This document shows positions 35,184-44,900 of a DNA stretch of 64,000 nt, piece by piece. Below the pieces are notes generated by a model. It was given only the letters and a program-made list of their open reading frames with translations. It did no database searches and was not told the origin of the DNA. The stretch comes from Thalassovita mediterranea. Lineage in GTDB: Bacteria > Pseudomonadota > Alphaproteobacteria > Caulobacterales > Hyphomonadaceae. The translations under genes were made by a program, and so were the position numbers. Each line of letters opens with the position of its first letter. Within the stretch, counting starts at the first letter, position 1. Where the stretch lies: positions 2,604,001-2,668,000 of the forward strand of contig CP080408.1 in NCBI GenBank assembly GCA_019448215.1, written 5' to 3'.

Positions 35184-37766
35184 ATGAGTGAACAGCCGGT
35201 CTGGAGACGCTATCTGACCTGGAAGCTGGCGCGCCGTGTCGCGATCGGCCTCTTCATCATTGGCGCCCTAATCTTCATTGCCCTGATGATCTGGGTTGGA
35301 TCGCTTGCGCGCGACCTGCCATCGCATGAGCGTCTTGCTGATTATGAGCCGCCCATCACGTCGCGCGTCCATGCGGGTGACGGCACGCTCATAGCCGAGT
35401 TTGCAGACGAACACCGCGTCTTCGTGCCCATCGAATCCATACCTGACCATGTGAAGCAGGCCTTCGTCGCCGCTGAGGACAAGAAGTTCTTCGAGCATGG
35501 CGGCCTCGACTATGTCGGCATCATGCGCGGCGCGATCAATTCCGCGCAGATCAAGCTGTCGGGGAGCGATGGCAACCTTCAGGGCGGCTCGACAATCACC
35601 CAGCAGGTCGCCAAGAACATGCTGCTGACGCGCGACCAGCGCATTGAGCGCAAGGTGAAAGAGGCGATCATCGCCCGCCGCATGGAAAACACCTTCACCA
35701 AGGACGAGATCCTCGAGCTTTATCTCAACGAGATCTATCTCGGCGTGCGCGCCTATGGTGTTGGCTCTGCTGCGCTCATCTATTTCAACAAGTCGCTGCC
35801 TGAGCTGAACCTCTCAGAGGCTGCGATCCTCGCCTCTCTGGCCAAGGCACCATCGACGGTGAACCCGTACCGGCGCCCGCAAAGGCTACTGGCGCGCCGC
35901 GACTATGTTCTCAACCGCATGGTCGAGGACGGTTACATCACCGAAGAACAGGCCGAAGAGGCCAAGGCTGAGCCGCTTGAAGTCGTCGAGCGCCTGCGTG
36001 GCCCCGAATATGCGGCCGCAACCTATTTCGTGCAGGAGCTTCGCCGGGAACTCATTGATGAGTATGGCGAGGAAGCCCTGGAACGCGGCGGCCTTTCCAT
36101 CCGCACGACGCTGGATACGCAGATGCAGCTGGCCGCCCAGACCGCGCTTCAGTCAGGGCTTGAGGCGTATGACCGCCGCCACTCCTATCGCGGCCCATTC
36201 ACGTCGATTGACGCATCTGGTGATGTGCCTGCCCAGCTGCAGGAAGTCGAACGTCCTGCCGGCTATGGTGACTGGGAAGCTGGCATGGTGCGTGAAATCT
36301 CCAGCGATGCGGCGACCATCATTCTCAATGACGGCCGCACAACACGTATCCCTGAAGAAGATGTGCGCTGGGCCCGTGGGTGGGACCGCCCGGATGGCGG
36401 CGAAGGCCTTGCCCGCGGCGACGTAATCCTCGTCGATGTCGAGCGCACTGAAACGCTGCGCGAAGGCGCTGAGCCTGCCGCGGAGGGTGAGCGCCGCAAT
36501 GAAGAAGACTGGATCTCGGTACCGTCTGAGTCCGCCCGCCTGAAGCAGGTGCCAGAAGTTGAAGGCGCAATCATCGCACTCGACCCGCATACGGGCCGGG
36601 TGATGGCGATGGTTGGCGGCTATTCCTTCTTCAAGAGCCCATTCAACCGGGTGACGCAGGGCATGCGCCAGCCGGGTTCGTCCTTCAAACCGTTCGTCTA
36701 TGCGGCGGCGCTGGAAAACGGCTATACGCCTTCGACGCAGATGCTGGATTCGCCATTCGTCTATTATGATGAAGGCTCCGGCACAACGTGGAAACCGCAA
36801 AACTATTCGGCGGGTCGCAGCTATGGTGAAGTCACCATGCGGACCGCGCTCGAGCGCTCATTCAACCAGGTGACCGCGCGTATCGCCGTCGATATTGGCA
36901 TGGACGACATTTCTGGCCTGGCTGAGCGCTTCGGGCTTTATGAGAACCTGCCGCGCTTCCCGGCCATGGCGCTTGGCTCCGGTGAGACGACGCCATGGCG
37001 TATGGCGGCGGGCTACGCGGCTTTCGTGAATGGCGGCAAGGAAGTGACGCCGACCATGCTGGACCGGGTTCAGGACCGCTATGGTGACACGCTTTACCGC
37101 AATGATCAGCGTGCCTGCGAAGACTGCCTTGCAGAAAGCTGGGAGGGCCAGCCGCCGCCTGAGCTTGAAGATAATCGCGAGCAGCTGATTGATCCGGTGA
37201 TCGCTTACCAGATCGTGCACATGCTGGAAGGCGTCGTGGAGCGTGGTACCGCTCGCCGTGCTGCGGCCCTCAACAAGCCGCTTGCTGGCAAGACCGGTAC
37301 GACGAACGACTATTTCGACGCGCTCTTCTATGGCTTCTCGCCTGACCTCGTGGTGGGTGTCTGGGTCGGCTTTGACCAGCCGCAGACGCTCGGCAATGGT
37401 GAGTCTGGCGGCTCCACGGCGCTGCCAGTTTTCGTCAGCTTCATGGAAGAAGTGCTGAAGGATGCACCGGCCATGCCGTTCCGTATTCCACCGGGCGTGC
37501 GGCTTGTTTCGGTCGATCACGACACGGGCGGTCTGCCGACATCCGGATCGGGTGAGATTATCGTCGAGGCCTTCCGGCCAGGCACTGAGCCGGGCGCGGT
37601 GTTCGATGAAGAGGACGGCTTCTCCATCTCTGGCAATCAGGGTGCGACCAGCGGCGTGTTTGGTGATCTTGCAGATCCTTCATCAGAAGGCTTTGGCCAG
37701 AATGGCATATCGGATGCGCAGGACCGCGATGATGTCGCCGATGAAAATCTGGGTGGGATTTATTGA
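35184..37766 (+). CDS. mrcA: Penicillin-binding protein 1A (bifunctional transglycosylase/transpeptidase)
   Basis: An 860-residue class A PBP that polymerises and cross-links peptidoglycan. One transmembrane helix lies at residues 18-40. The glycosyltransferase domain has E98 in FVAAEDKKFFEHGG and GGSTITQQVAKNMLL. The transpeptidase motifs are S499-S-F-K502, SFN in ALERSFNQVT, and K703-T-G in GKTGTTNDY. The OB-like insertion between the domains and a Ser/Gly-rich acidic C-terminal tail are typical of PBP1A. It lies between the amidase and prfB. Confidence 0.96.
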   Translation: MSEQPVWRRYLTWKLARRVAIGLFIIGALIFIALMIWVGSLARDLPSHERLADYEPPITSRVHAGDGTLIAEFADEHRVFVPIESIPDHVKQAFVAAEDKKFFEHGGLDYVGIMRGAINSAQIKLSGSDGNLQGGSTITQQVAKNMLLTRDQRIERKVKEAIIARRMENTFTKDEILELYLNEIYLGVRAYGVGSAALIYFNKSLPELNLSEAAILASLAKAPSTVNPYRRPQRLLARRDYVLNRMVEDGYITEEQAEEAKAEPLEVVERLRGPEYAAATYFVQELRRELIDEYGEEALERGGLSIRTTLDTQMQLAAQTALQSGLEAYDRRHSYRGPFTSIDASGDVPAQLQEVERPAGYGDWEAGMVREISSDAATIILNDGRTTRIPEEDVRWARGWDRPDGGEGLARGDVILVDVERTETLREGAEPAAEGERRNEEDWISVPSESARLKQVPEVEGAIIALDPHTGRVMAMVGGYSFFKSPFNRVTQGMRQPGSSFKPFVYAAALENGYTPSTQMLDSPFVYYDEGSGTTWKPQNYSAGRSYGEVTMRTALERSFNQVTARIAVDIGMDDISGLAERFGLYENLPRFPAMALGSGETTPWRMAAGYAAFVNGGKEVTPTMLDRVQDRYGDTLYRNDQRACEDCLAESWEGQPPPELEDNREQLIDPVIAYQIVHMLEGVVERGTARRAAALNKPLAGKTGTTNDYFDALFYGFSPDLVVGVWVGFDQPQTLGNGESGGSTALPVFVSFMEEVLKDAPAMPFRIPPGVRLVSVDHDTGGLPTSGSGEIIVEAFRPGTEPGAVFDEEDGFSISGNQGATSGVFGDLADPSSEGFGQNGISDAQDRDDVADENLGGIY

Positions 37767-37828
37767 CCGGGGTGACAGATTTGTGCATTCCGGCCACCCT
37801 GTAACGAACTGAAAACATAGAAAATCTT

Positions 37829-38942
37829 ATGTCGACAGAAATTCTCTCGCTTATTGACGAAATTGAGCAGTCCTCCGCGCTGCTGAGGAGGCGTCTTTGA
37901 CTGGGACGTCGCCCAGAAACGCCTAGACGAGCTCAACGCGCTGTCGGAACAACCAGACTTCTGGAATGATCCTGAAAAGGCCCGAAAGCTGATGGCTGAG
38001 CGCCAGCAGCTGGAGACCGGGATCAATACGGTTCAGGAGCTGGAGCAGGAGGCCGCCGACGGCCGCGAACTGCTCGAGCTTGCCGATGGCGACGATGATC
38101 TCATTAACGACATCTCTGCCAATATGAAGCGGGCGCGTGAGCGCGCGGCGAAAGCTGAGCTTCAGGCGCTGCTGTCTGGTGAAGCCGATTCCAATGATTG
38201 CTACCTGCAGATCAACGCCGGGGCAGGGGGCACGGAAAGCCAGGATTGGGCGTCCATGCTGCGGCGCATGTATGTGCGCTGGTCAGAAGGCAGCGGCTAC
38301 AAGGTTGAGGAAGTCGACGCGCATGACGGTGAAGAAGCCGGCATCAAGTCGGCGACCCTGCTGATCTCTGGCCTCAACGCCTATGGATGGCTGAAGTCGG
38401 AGTCCGGGGTTCACCGCCTCGTGCGGATCTCGCCCTACGACTCTTCCGCGCGCCGTCACACATCATTTGCCTCTGTCACGGTGTCACCGGTCATCGACGA
38501 GACGATCGAGGTCGACATTGATCCGTCAGATGTGCGGACTGACACTTACCGTTCCTCCGGAGCTGGTGGTCAGCATGTCAACAAGACGGACTCGGCTGTC
38601 CGCCTGACGCATGAGCCGACGGGGATCGTCGTCGCGTGTCAGGCAGGCCGCTCGCAGCACCAGAACCGCGCGAAGGCGTGGGAGATGCTGCGCTCAAAGC
38701 TATACGAGCTGGAGCTCCAGAAGCGCCGCGAAGCTGCGCAGGATAGCCACGACTCCAAGTCGGACATCGGCTGGGGGCACCAGATCCGGTCCTACGTCCT
38801 GCAGCCTTATCAGCTGATCAAGGATCTACGCACGGGGCATGAAACGTCGGATACGGGTGGTGTGCTGGACGGCGATCTTGATGGCTTCCTGAGTGCGTCA
38901 CTTGCTCACAATGTGTCTGCCGGAAGCAGCGAAGACGCATAA
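37829..38942 (+). CDS. prfB: Peptide chain release factor 2 (programmed +1 frameshift)
   Basis: About 370 residues in two frames. The first 23 codons from ATG 37829 end at an in-frame TGA (37898-37900). Translation must then shift +1 at CTT-TGA to continue in frame as [12 protein letters not shown]. This is the classical autoregulatory frameshift of RF2. The peptidyl-hydrolysis motif GGQ is at residues 246-248 ([19 protein letters not shown]). The stop-codon-recognition tripeptide appears as SPY ([14 protein letters not shown]) where E. coli has SPF. RF2 reads UGA and UAA. It follows mrcA by 62 bases. Confidence 0.96.
37886..37901 (+). promoter_or_regulatory. RF2 programmed frameshift site
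   Basis: AGGAGG (37886-37891) acts as an internal Shine-Dalgarno just before CGT CTT TGA C. This is the arrangement that pushes the ribosome forward by one base when RF2 is scarce and UGA is read slowly. Spacing from AGGAGG to the CTT is three bases, as in E. coli. Confidence 0.95.
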
Positions 38943-38970
38943 GAAAACGGCCGCGCAATCTGCGCGGCCG
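38943..38970 (-). terminator. Terminator of the bactofilin operon
   Basis: 10-bp stem CGGCCGCGCA / TGCGCGGCCG with a 3-base loop. On the minus strand it is followed by TTTTC. It lies between the convergent prfB and bactofilin stops and may stop prfB transcripts as well, although no T-run follows on the plus side. Confidence 0.7.
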
Positions 38971-38996
38971 CCTAAACTTCTCAATTCATTTCCAGA

Positions 38997-39536
38997 TCAG
39001 GACAGGGCAGAGCCGTGTGCGCTGGTGGTGCTGGCTGGCTTGCTTTCCGCCGAAGCCGGTTTCGCTGCGGACGATGACGTATCGCTACCAGCTGGACGTG
39101 CTGCCTTTGGCGCGGACGTCTTCAGTGGGTCCTCAGCGTGCTTGACCTGGCCTTCGAAGATGGCGTTCGGCTGGATGCTGAGAGAGGCGTGAAGGATGTC
39201 GCCTTCAACACGGGCGCCGGTCTCAAGCTCAACGCGGCGACCGCGGATGGAGCCGAGCACTTCGCCTTTGACCTTGACCGCTTCGCCTTTGACTTCGCCG
39301 ATGACCTTGCCGGTGGCGCCAATCGTGATGTCGCCAGCGGTCACATCGCCATCGACAACGCCGTCAATGTGCAGGGCGCCTTCGGAATTGATGGAGCCTT
39401 TGATTTCCATATCGTTGCAAATAATGGAAGCGACGCCTGTAGAGCGGGTACCGGTCCGGCTTGGAGCTGTCTTGCTCGTATCCGCTGGTGGCACATAGCT
39501 CTGTGCGGATGCGCCGTCCTTATTCTTCGTAAACAT
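38997..39536 (-). CDS. bacA: Bactofilin
   Basis: A 179-residue cytoskeletal protein that polymerises without nucleotide. A disordered N-terminus of about 35 residues and a Ser/Ala/Lys-rich tail after residue 140 flank the beta-helical DUF583 core (IEVKGSI-type repeats such as IICNDMEIKGSINSEGALHI and VVDGDVTAGDITIGATGKVI). In Caulobacter-related bacteria bactofilins localise cell-wall enzymes to the stalk or bud. It overlaps the end of the M23 gene by 17 bases and is translated second, a conserved pairing in this group. Confidence 0.93.
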   Translation of the reverse strand: MFTKNKDGASAQSYVPPADTSKTAPSRTGTRSTGVASIICNDMEIKGSINSEGALHIDGVVDGDVTAGDITIGATGKVIGEVKGEAVKVKGEVLGSIRGRRVELETGARVEGDILHASLSIQPNAIFEGQVKHAEDPLKTSAPKAARPAGSDTSSSAAKPASAESKPASTTSAHGSALS

Positions 39537-40737
39537 GTTTACCTGCCCTCAGAAACTCAACTGGATCGTATGGTTTGTTGTTAAACCAGACTTCGTAGTG
39601 AAGGTGCGGGCCGGTGCTCCGGCCTGTGGAGCCCATGGCACCCACAACATCGCCAATTGCGACTGTATCACCTTTATCGACATTGATGCGTCTTAAGTGT
39701 GCGTAACGTGACTTGAAGCCGTGGCCGTGATCGATCTCCACGATGCGACCATAGCCCGATTTTGTGCCAGCAAAGCTGACCACGCCGGGGCCGGTCGCCG
39801 TGATCGGCGCATTCCAGTACGCACCGACATCCACGCCGTTGTGCCAGCCTGGACGTTGATTGAACGGATCGACGCGAAGGCCATAATCAGAGGTCAGACG
39901 CGACGGAACGCCAACCGGATCGGCCAGCGGCAGGGTGGACACGACGGACTGATAAAAACGGGCTTCTTCCATGCGGGCGGCGACCTGTGCGACGCGCTCG
40001 GCAAACATTGCTTCTTCAGGTGTATCGAAGTTGCCTGAAGCAAGATTGGCGAATGGGACGAGCGGTCCGCCCATTTCGCGGGTCTCAGCAATGCGGTTGG
40101 TGCCGACAGCGGTCAGGCGAAGAACGCCGCGTGCGGCCTCAGCGCGCTCAATGGCAATGTCCTCGACTTCATCGAGGAAGGCCTGCTGTTCCCGCTGGAG
40201 TTCTGCGATCTGGCCACGAACACCGGAATTGGAGGCGCTGGCTTCTTCATATTCGCCGCTGGTGCGGGCCTGGCGACGGTCCGCTTCTTCAATTGATGCA
40301 TTTACGAGAAGCGCGCTGCCATCGCCGCGAAGGGCAGCGACTTCAAGCTCACCGCCATTGCGAAGGGAATCCAGCATCACTTCGAGCGTGCGATGGCGTT
40401 GTTCAAAGCTGACCGTGGCTTCCTGGAAGGCTTCGGTGCGCTCAACGAGCTGCGAGCGGGATAGCGCGTCCCGGGCGCGAAGTTCCTGCACCCAGCGCTC
40501 ATATTTGTCGATCTGTTGCTGGCCTTGGGCAGAAAGCGTGCTGTTCGGGATAAAGACGAGACTGGCCGTTGCGTAGAGCGTCCAGCCGACAACGGCGGCG
40601 ATCGCTATGGAAAGGACAGATTGCTGGAGAGGAGAGACGGTGAAGTAGCGGACGGTGCCGCCGCTGCGATGGTAAATTTGCCGTTCCGGAAACAGGCGAC
40701 TGAAAAGCTCCCCGATTTTCATCGTCTTTCGCTTCAT
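39520..40737 (-). CDS. lmdC: M23 peptidoglycan endopeptidase, LmdC-like bactofilin partner
   Basis: About 405 residues. A cytoplasmic N-terminus with LFPERQIYHRSGGTVRYF is followed by one transmembrane helix (SVLSIAIAAVVGWTLYATA), a periplasmic coiled coil of about 150 residues, and the C-terminal M23 domain. Zinc ligands are seen in HNGVDVG and HLHYEVW, with HGHGFKSRYAHL between them. The ATG at 40737 is preferred; a GTG at 40788 with GAGGG six bases upstream is an alternative. The gene overlaps the bactofilin gene, and in related bacteria the two proteins interact to shape the cell. Confidence 0.85.
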   Translation of the reverse strand: MKRKTMKIGELFSRLFPERQIYHRSGGTVRYFTVSPLQQSVLSIAIAAVVGWTLYATASLVFIPNSTLSAQGQQQIDKYERWVQELRARDALSRSQLVERTEAFQEATVSFEQRHRTLEVMLDSLRNGGELEVAALRGDGSALLVNASIEEADRRQARTSGEYEEASASNSGVRGQIAELQREQQAFLDEVEDIAIERAEAARGVLRLTAVGTNRIAETREMGGPLVPFANLASGNFDTPEEAMFAERVAQVAARMEEARFYQSVVSTLPLADPVGVPSRLTSDYGLRVDPFNQRPGWHNGVDVGAYWNAPITATGPGVVSFAGTKSGYGRIVEIDHGHGFKSRYAHLRRINVDKGDTVAIGDVVGAMGSTGRSTGPHLHYEVWFNNKPYDPVEFLRAGKHVYEE

Positions 40738-40925
40738 AGACGGCCCCGCCTCTGTTGGTACTTTTACACTGGCCGTGAATTTATCCACAGCTCACCCTCA
40801 CGCAAATGTTTAACGCAATTTGTTCGCGCCCGAAAAGGGCAAATCCCGAAAGCTGCCGCATTTTTCTCACAATTGATAAAAAATTTTACCAAGTTCACCT
40901 GAACTTTGACTGCTTCGATGCACAA

Positions 40926-40933
40926 ATGGTTAA
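40926..40933 (-). promoter_or_regulatory. Possible CtrA half-site upstream of the lmdC-bactofilin unit
   Basis: TTAACCAT on the minus strand, about 190 bases upstream of the M23 start codon and overlapping the stop of bcp. AT-rich DNA with TTTAACGC follows. Cell-cycle control of the bactofilin module would be sensible, but only one half-site is found. Confidence 0.3.
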
Positions 40934-41388
40934 AGTACAGACAGCACTTCTTCTGCGTGTCCTTTCACACGTACCTTCCGCCAGCTTTCAATAATCATGC
41001 CATCGGCGCCAATAGCGAAAGTAGAGCGTTCGATACCCATGAATTTGCGGCCATACATATTCTTTTCCTTCCAGACGCCGAAGGCTTCGCAAACGGATCC
41101 GTCATCATCGGTCGCAAGCGGAATGCTAAGCTCCTGTTTCTCAATGAACTTCTCGTGAGACGAGAGGCTGTCGCGCGAAACCCCGATTATGTCGAAGCCC
41201 TTCTTGTCGAAGGCGTCTTTCATCGCTGTAAAATCCTTGGCCTCATTCGTGCATCCGGGCGTGTTGTCTTTCGGATAGAAGAAAAGGATCAGGCCGCGCC
41301 CGCTGTCAGTTAGAATTGAAACCTTGCCGCTGGTGGTTTCAAGGTGAACTTTCGGAGCTGCATCGCCTGCAGATATTACTGATGACAT
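40930..41388 (-). CDS. bcp: Thiol peroxidase of the Bcp/PrxQ family
   Basis: A 152-residue peroxiredoxin that reduces hydroperoxides. The peroxidatic cysteine is C46 in DNTPGCTNEAKDF. The PrxQ helix-2 resolving cysteine five residues later is absent, being replaced in TNEAKDF. The only other cysteine is C100 (DGSVCEAFGVW). So the enzyme is probably a 1-Cys type or uses C100. Cytoplasmic. It is divergent from the large AsmA-like gene and upstream of the M23/bactofilin unit on the same strand, 140-190 bases apart. Confidence 0.9.
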   Translation of the reverse strand: MSSVISAGDAAPKVHLETTSGKVSILTDSGRGLILFFYPKDNTPGCTNEAKDFTAMKDAFDKKGFDIIGVSRDSLSSHEKFIEKQELSIPLATDDDGSVCEAFGVWKEKNMYGRKFMGIERSTFAIGADGMIIESWRKVRVKGHAEEVLSVL

Positions 41389-41465
41389 CGCTGGATTGTC
41401 CTATTTCTGCTGTATTGAAAGATTAAGTCGAGCCTACCGGCTGACGTAAAGGAGACAATCGGGCC

Positions 41466-44400
41466 TTGGTGCGACAGACTGCAGCTGTAGTTACACTCGA
41501 GATCATTGGCGGCATTCTATTGCTGGCGATCGCGGGGGCTGTGGCGCTTGCATATATGCTGTCGCGGGGGCCGGTAGAACTCAGTCTTTTCAAGGATGAA
41601 GTCGAAAAAGCCCTTGTTGCCGCACGTGATGGCAGGGACGTCGATATTGAGCGTCTGGCGCTTCAATGGTCGCCCGCCGACCGGCGGATGATCTTTGCAG
41701 CCAGCGGGCTCAAGCTCGCAGATAATGACGGGCAGCTCGCAGGCGAAGCAGAGCAGGCCGTCATTACGCTTGATGCGGGTTCGCTCATCTTTGGCCGGGT
41801 CGAGGTGACAGAAACACAATTGCGCAATGGTTGGGCAGATGTGCGCAATATCTCACCAACTGAATGGACGTTTGCTGGCGAACCGCTGCCGGAATTCGAA
41901 GCGCGCGAGCTGCCGACAACGCCTGAAGGGTGGCTGACGCTCTCCAACACAACGCTTGCGAGCCTTCTCGAGGGCCTGAAAGCCAGCAAGACGTCGACGT
42001 CGCTCGAGGTTGCTGCATTCGAGAACATGGAGCTCCGCTTTTTCGACCAGGAAGGCGGCGTCATCGCTGTCATGGACGAGGCGAGCGGCCGTTTCGATCA
42101 GACTGGTTCCGGACTTGAGGCGTCCCTGTCCGGAAGCGGGGAAGGGATCGGGCTTCCAGGTGACCTCACCACGTCGCTTAGTGTGCCTGATGGATACACT
42201 GACCTCGACTTCAAGGTCGGCATAACGAATTGGAGCATTGGCGATCTCGCGAGCCGGTTCGGGGCTGGCGAGACGCTGGTGACCGGCTTTCCGGCCGATA
42301 TCACGATTGGTCTGACCTATATCGAGGACGAAGGCATTGCGGGGCTGAGCCTTGCAGCCGACGCCGAAGAGGGCAGGGTGACGCTCGCTGGGCGCGATCT
42401 CGATTTCGAGGCGCTGCGCTTCGATGCCGCCTATGCGCCGGCAGAGGATCGGTTGGCCTTCAGCGATCTCGGGATCGAGACCGAGCGGGCTAACGGCGTC
42501 TTCAGCGGCTGGATTGACGGGCTGGTTCGTCAGGACGGCACGATCGCGTTCGATCTCGTTTCCGACAGCACGTCTCTTGATTTCACGCCATATTTTCCTG
42601 ACGTCTGGCAGCTTGACCGCGTCGCCTTGCAGGGCACGCTCGACATGGAAACGACAGCCGTTTCGCTGTCGGCTTATGATGTCGAGACGCGCGGCATAGA
42701 ATTTGTCGGCACCGCGGATATCGCGCCAGTCAGTGAGCCGGAAGAGGGCGAGCTGCCCTTTCAAATCACCTCGGAAGGCGAAGCGGTCGGTACGATCACC
42801 AAGGACCAGGTTCTGGCCTTCTGGCCTGAAACACTTGGCAGGGGCGCGAGGGATTTTGCCCGTAACCGGGTGCTGGACGGCCGTGTAACTGCGGCGAGCT
42901 ATCAGCTGAAGCTGCAGCGGGACAGTTTCGAGGAAGGCTTCCTGCGGGACGAGGATCTGGCTGTCCGGTTTTTCATCGAAGACGCTGCTGTGAAGTTTTT
43001 AAATGATCTGCCGCCCGTCACCGATGCGACCGGTAGCGGCCGCCTGACGGGAAATGGCTTCCAGGTGCAGCTGAGCGAAGGCAGTTATGATGGCTGGGTT
43101 CTCAGCGAGGGCAGCGTTCACTTTCCGCGTTTCAATCCGAAGGGGGAGCTGTTCCGTGTTTCGGCCAGAGGGCAGGGGCCGCTCGTCAATGTGATGCGCA
43201 ATATCGCGGAATCCCGCCTCATGCGCGACAATCCGGACGCTTTGGATCCGGAGCGCTTTTCCGGTGACGCCACGGCGAGCATCGAATTGCTGCGCCCGGC
43301 GCTGGATGATGTCCCAGTTGAGGACATGCAGATATCTGTCGAGGCCGAAGTGACTGACGGCACGCTCGCTGAGGCGCTTCCGGGGCTCGACCTCACAAAT
43401 ATGCGCGTAGATGTGTCACTTGAGAATATGCGTCTCGTCATGACAGGTTTTGGCGATCTCGGCCCGGCGCCGGTGCAGTTTACATGGCGAGATGAGTTCA
43501 ATGATGGCGGCGACACGGCTGATCTTTCAGCGAGCGCGTTCGTTTCGCCTGACTTCCTGAACCGTTTTGGTGTGGTCGGCAGGGCCTATGTGTCTGAGGA
43601 CATCCCGGTCGAGCTTCAGGCCCAGGTAGCCGCGGACGGTATCGCCGGCGTCGAGGTCGGTTTCGAACTCCAGCAGTCGCGCATCGATATCTCCGAGATC
43701 GGCTACATCAAGCCAGTGGGAGAACCGGCGCGCGCGACACTCTCCTATGACGCGAAATCGGACACGAACGCATCGACCTTCCGCTTTCTAAGCGAGAAGG
43801 CCCGCTTTGATGGTGATGTTGTCCTGTCCAAGGCCGGGCGGCTGCAGTCGCTGGAGGTTCGCGAGGCCTATCATGATGGCTTCATGGATGTGAGCGGCAG
43901 CGTCCGGGTTGAGCCGAATGGAAAGCTCGTCAGCGAACTGAACGGTGCGTTCCTTGATGCGAGTGCCTTCTTTGGGGACTTTGCGTCCATGGGCGGCAAT
44001 GCGTCTGGCATTAGCCTGCCGGTCACGCTGACTGCAAACCTCGACACGCTGCGCCTTCGTCGCGGTCTCGACCTCGAAGAGGCTTCCTTGAGCTTTGTGA
44101 GCGCAGAAACGGGCGTACGTGAAGTGCGTGCTGACGGCACAATCGAGTCCGGCGGCAAGATGAGCGCCGTCTATATCGGCCCGACCGCCGAAGAGCCTGC
44201 GCGCATCAGTCTCGACAGCGATGATGCGGGCTTTTTCATGCGGGCCTTGCTGCGTCAGGACTTCCTGACTGGGGGTTCTCTCAGCCTAAACGGCGACCTC
44301 GCGCGCGGATCAGACCCAGCACGGCTTCGGCTGGAGCTCTCCGACGTGCGGATGCGCGATGCCCCATTCCTGACTCAGGTGCTCTCGCTGGCATCATTGC

Positions 44401-44888
44401 GTGGCCTTGCCGATACGTTGAGCGGGGAAGGGGTGTTGTTCACCGATATCAGCGTGCCGGTCGCCATCCAGTCCGGACGGTTTGTGATCGAAGGCGCGCG
44501 TGCTAACGGTCCGGCGCTAGGCCTGACACTCAATGGCTGGTTCGAGCAGGAGAGCGATGAAATCCGCCTAAGCGGCGTTCTGGTGCCGAGCTTTGGCATG
44601 AATTCCATGCTGGGCGGCGTGCCAGTCATCGGTGATCTGTTCGTGGGCCGCGAAGGCGAGGGGATCTTCTCGCTGACCTATTCGGTGCGCGGTACGACTG
44701 ACCGCGCGCAGGTCGCTGTGAACCCGCTGTCAGCCGTGACGCCAGGTATCCTGCGCCGTATCTTCGAAAACCCGGCCGACACATCGATCCCGGAGGGGAT
44801 TCCTGTCGATCCAGACAAGACACCGCCAGCGCCGCCGATGCCGGACGCAGAATTTATCGCGCCGGCACCTGGTTCAGAGACGAACTAG
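41466..44888 (+). CDS. Giant AsmA/YhdP-like envelope protein
   Basis: A 1140-residue protein with one N-terminal transmembrane helix (VVTLEIIGGILLLAIAGAVA). A very long periplasmic chain of beta strands follows. The pattern matches the AsmA-like superfamily with DUF3971 in the middle and an AsmA_2/YhdP C-terminus. Proteins of this group form hydrophobic grooves that move phospholipids between the inner and outer membranes. The C-terminal 40 residues are proline- and aspartate-rich. The start appears to be TTG at 41466 with AAAGGAGA 11 bases upstream; a GTG follows directly. It ends 12 bases before the convergent mazG stop. Confidence 0.8.
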   Translation: MVRQTAAVVTLEIIGGILLLAIAGAVALAYMLSRGPVELSLFKDEVEKALVAARDGRDVDIERLALQWSPADRRMIFAASGLKLADNDGQLAGEAEQAVITLDAGSLIFGRVEVTETQLRNGWADVRNISPTEWTFAGEPLPEFEARELPTTPEGWLTLSNTTLASLLEGLKASKTSTSLEVAAFENMELRFFDQEGGVIAVMDEASGRFDQTGSGLEASLSGSGEGIGLPGDLTTSLSVPDGYTDLDFKVGITNWSIGDLASRFGAGETLVTGFPADITIGLTYIEDEGIAGLSLAADAEEGRVTLAGRDLDFEALRFDAAYAPAEDRLAFSDLGIETERANGVFSGWIDGLVRQDGTIAFDLVSDSTSLDFTPYFPDVWQLDRVALQGTLDMETTAVSLSAYDVETRGIEFVGTADIAPVSEPEEGELPFQITSEGEAVGTITKDQVLAFWPETLGRGARDFARNRVLDGRVTAASYQLKLQRDSFEEGFLRDEDLAVRFFIEDAAVKFLNDLPPVTDATGSGRLTGNGFQVQLSEGSYDGWVLSEGSVHFPRFNPKGELFRVSARGQGPLVNVMRNIAESRLMRDNPDALDPERFSGDATASIELLRPALDDVPVEDMQISVEAEVTDGTLAEALPGLDLTNMRVDVSLENMRLVMTGFGDLGPAPVQFTWRDEFNDGGDTADLSASAFVSPDFLNRFGVVGRAYVSEDIPVELQAQVAADGIAGVEVGFELQQSRIDISEIGYIKPVGEPARATLSYDAKSDTNASTFRFLSEKARFDGDVVLSKAGRLQSLEVREAYHDGFMDVSGSVRVEPNGKLVSELNGAFLDASAFFGDFASMGGNASGISLPVTLTANLDTLRLRRGLDLEEASLSFVSAETGVREVRADGTIESGGKMSAVYIGPTAEEPARISLDSDDAGFFMRALLRQDFLTGGSLSLNGDLARGSDPARLRLELSDVRMRDAPFLTQVLSLASLRGLADTLSGEGVLFTDISVPVAIQSGRFVIEGARANGPALGLTLNGWFEQESDEIRLSGVLVPSFGMNSMLGGVPVIGDLFVGREGEGIFSLTYSVRGTTDRAQVAVNPLSAVTPGILRRIFENPADTSIPEGIPVDPDKTPPAPPMPDAEFIAPAPGSETN

Positions 44889-44900
44889 ACGGGCCTCGGC

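Noticed and set aside
37829-37900. Premature stop that would make prfB a pseudogene
   Set aside because: The stop lies in the conserved RF2 frameshift context (AGGAGG, CTT, TGA) and the rest of the protein is intact, so this is programmed.
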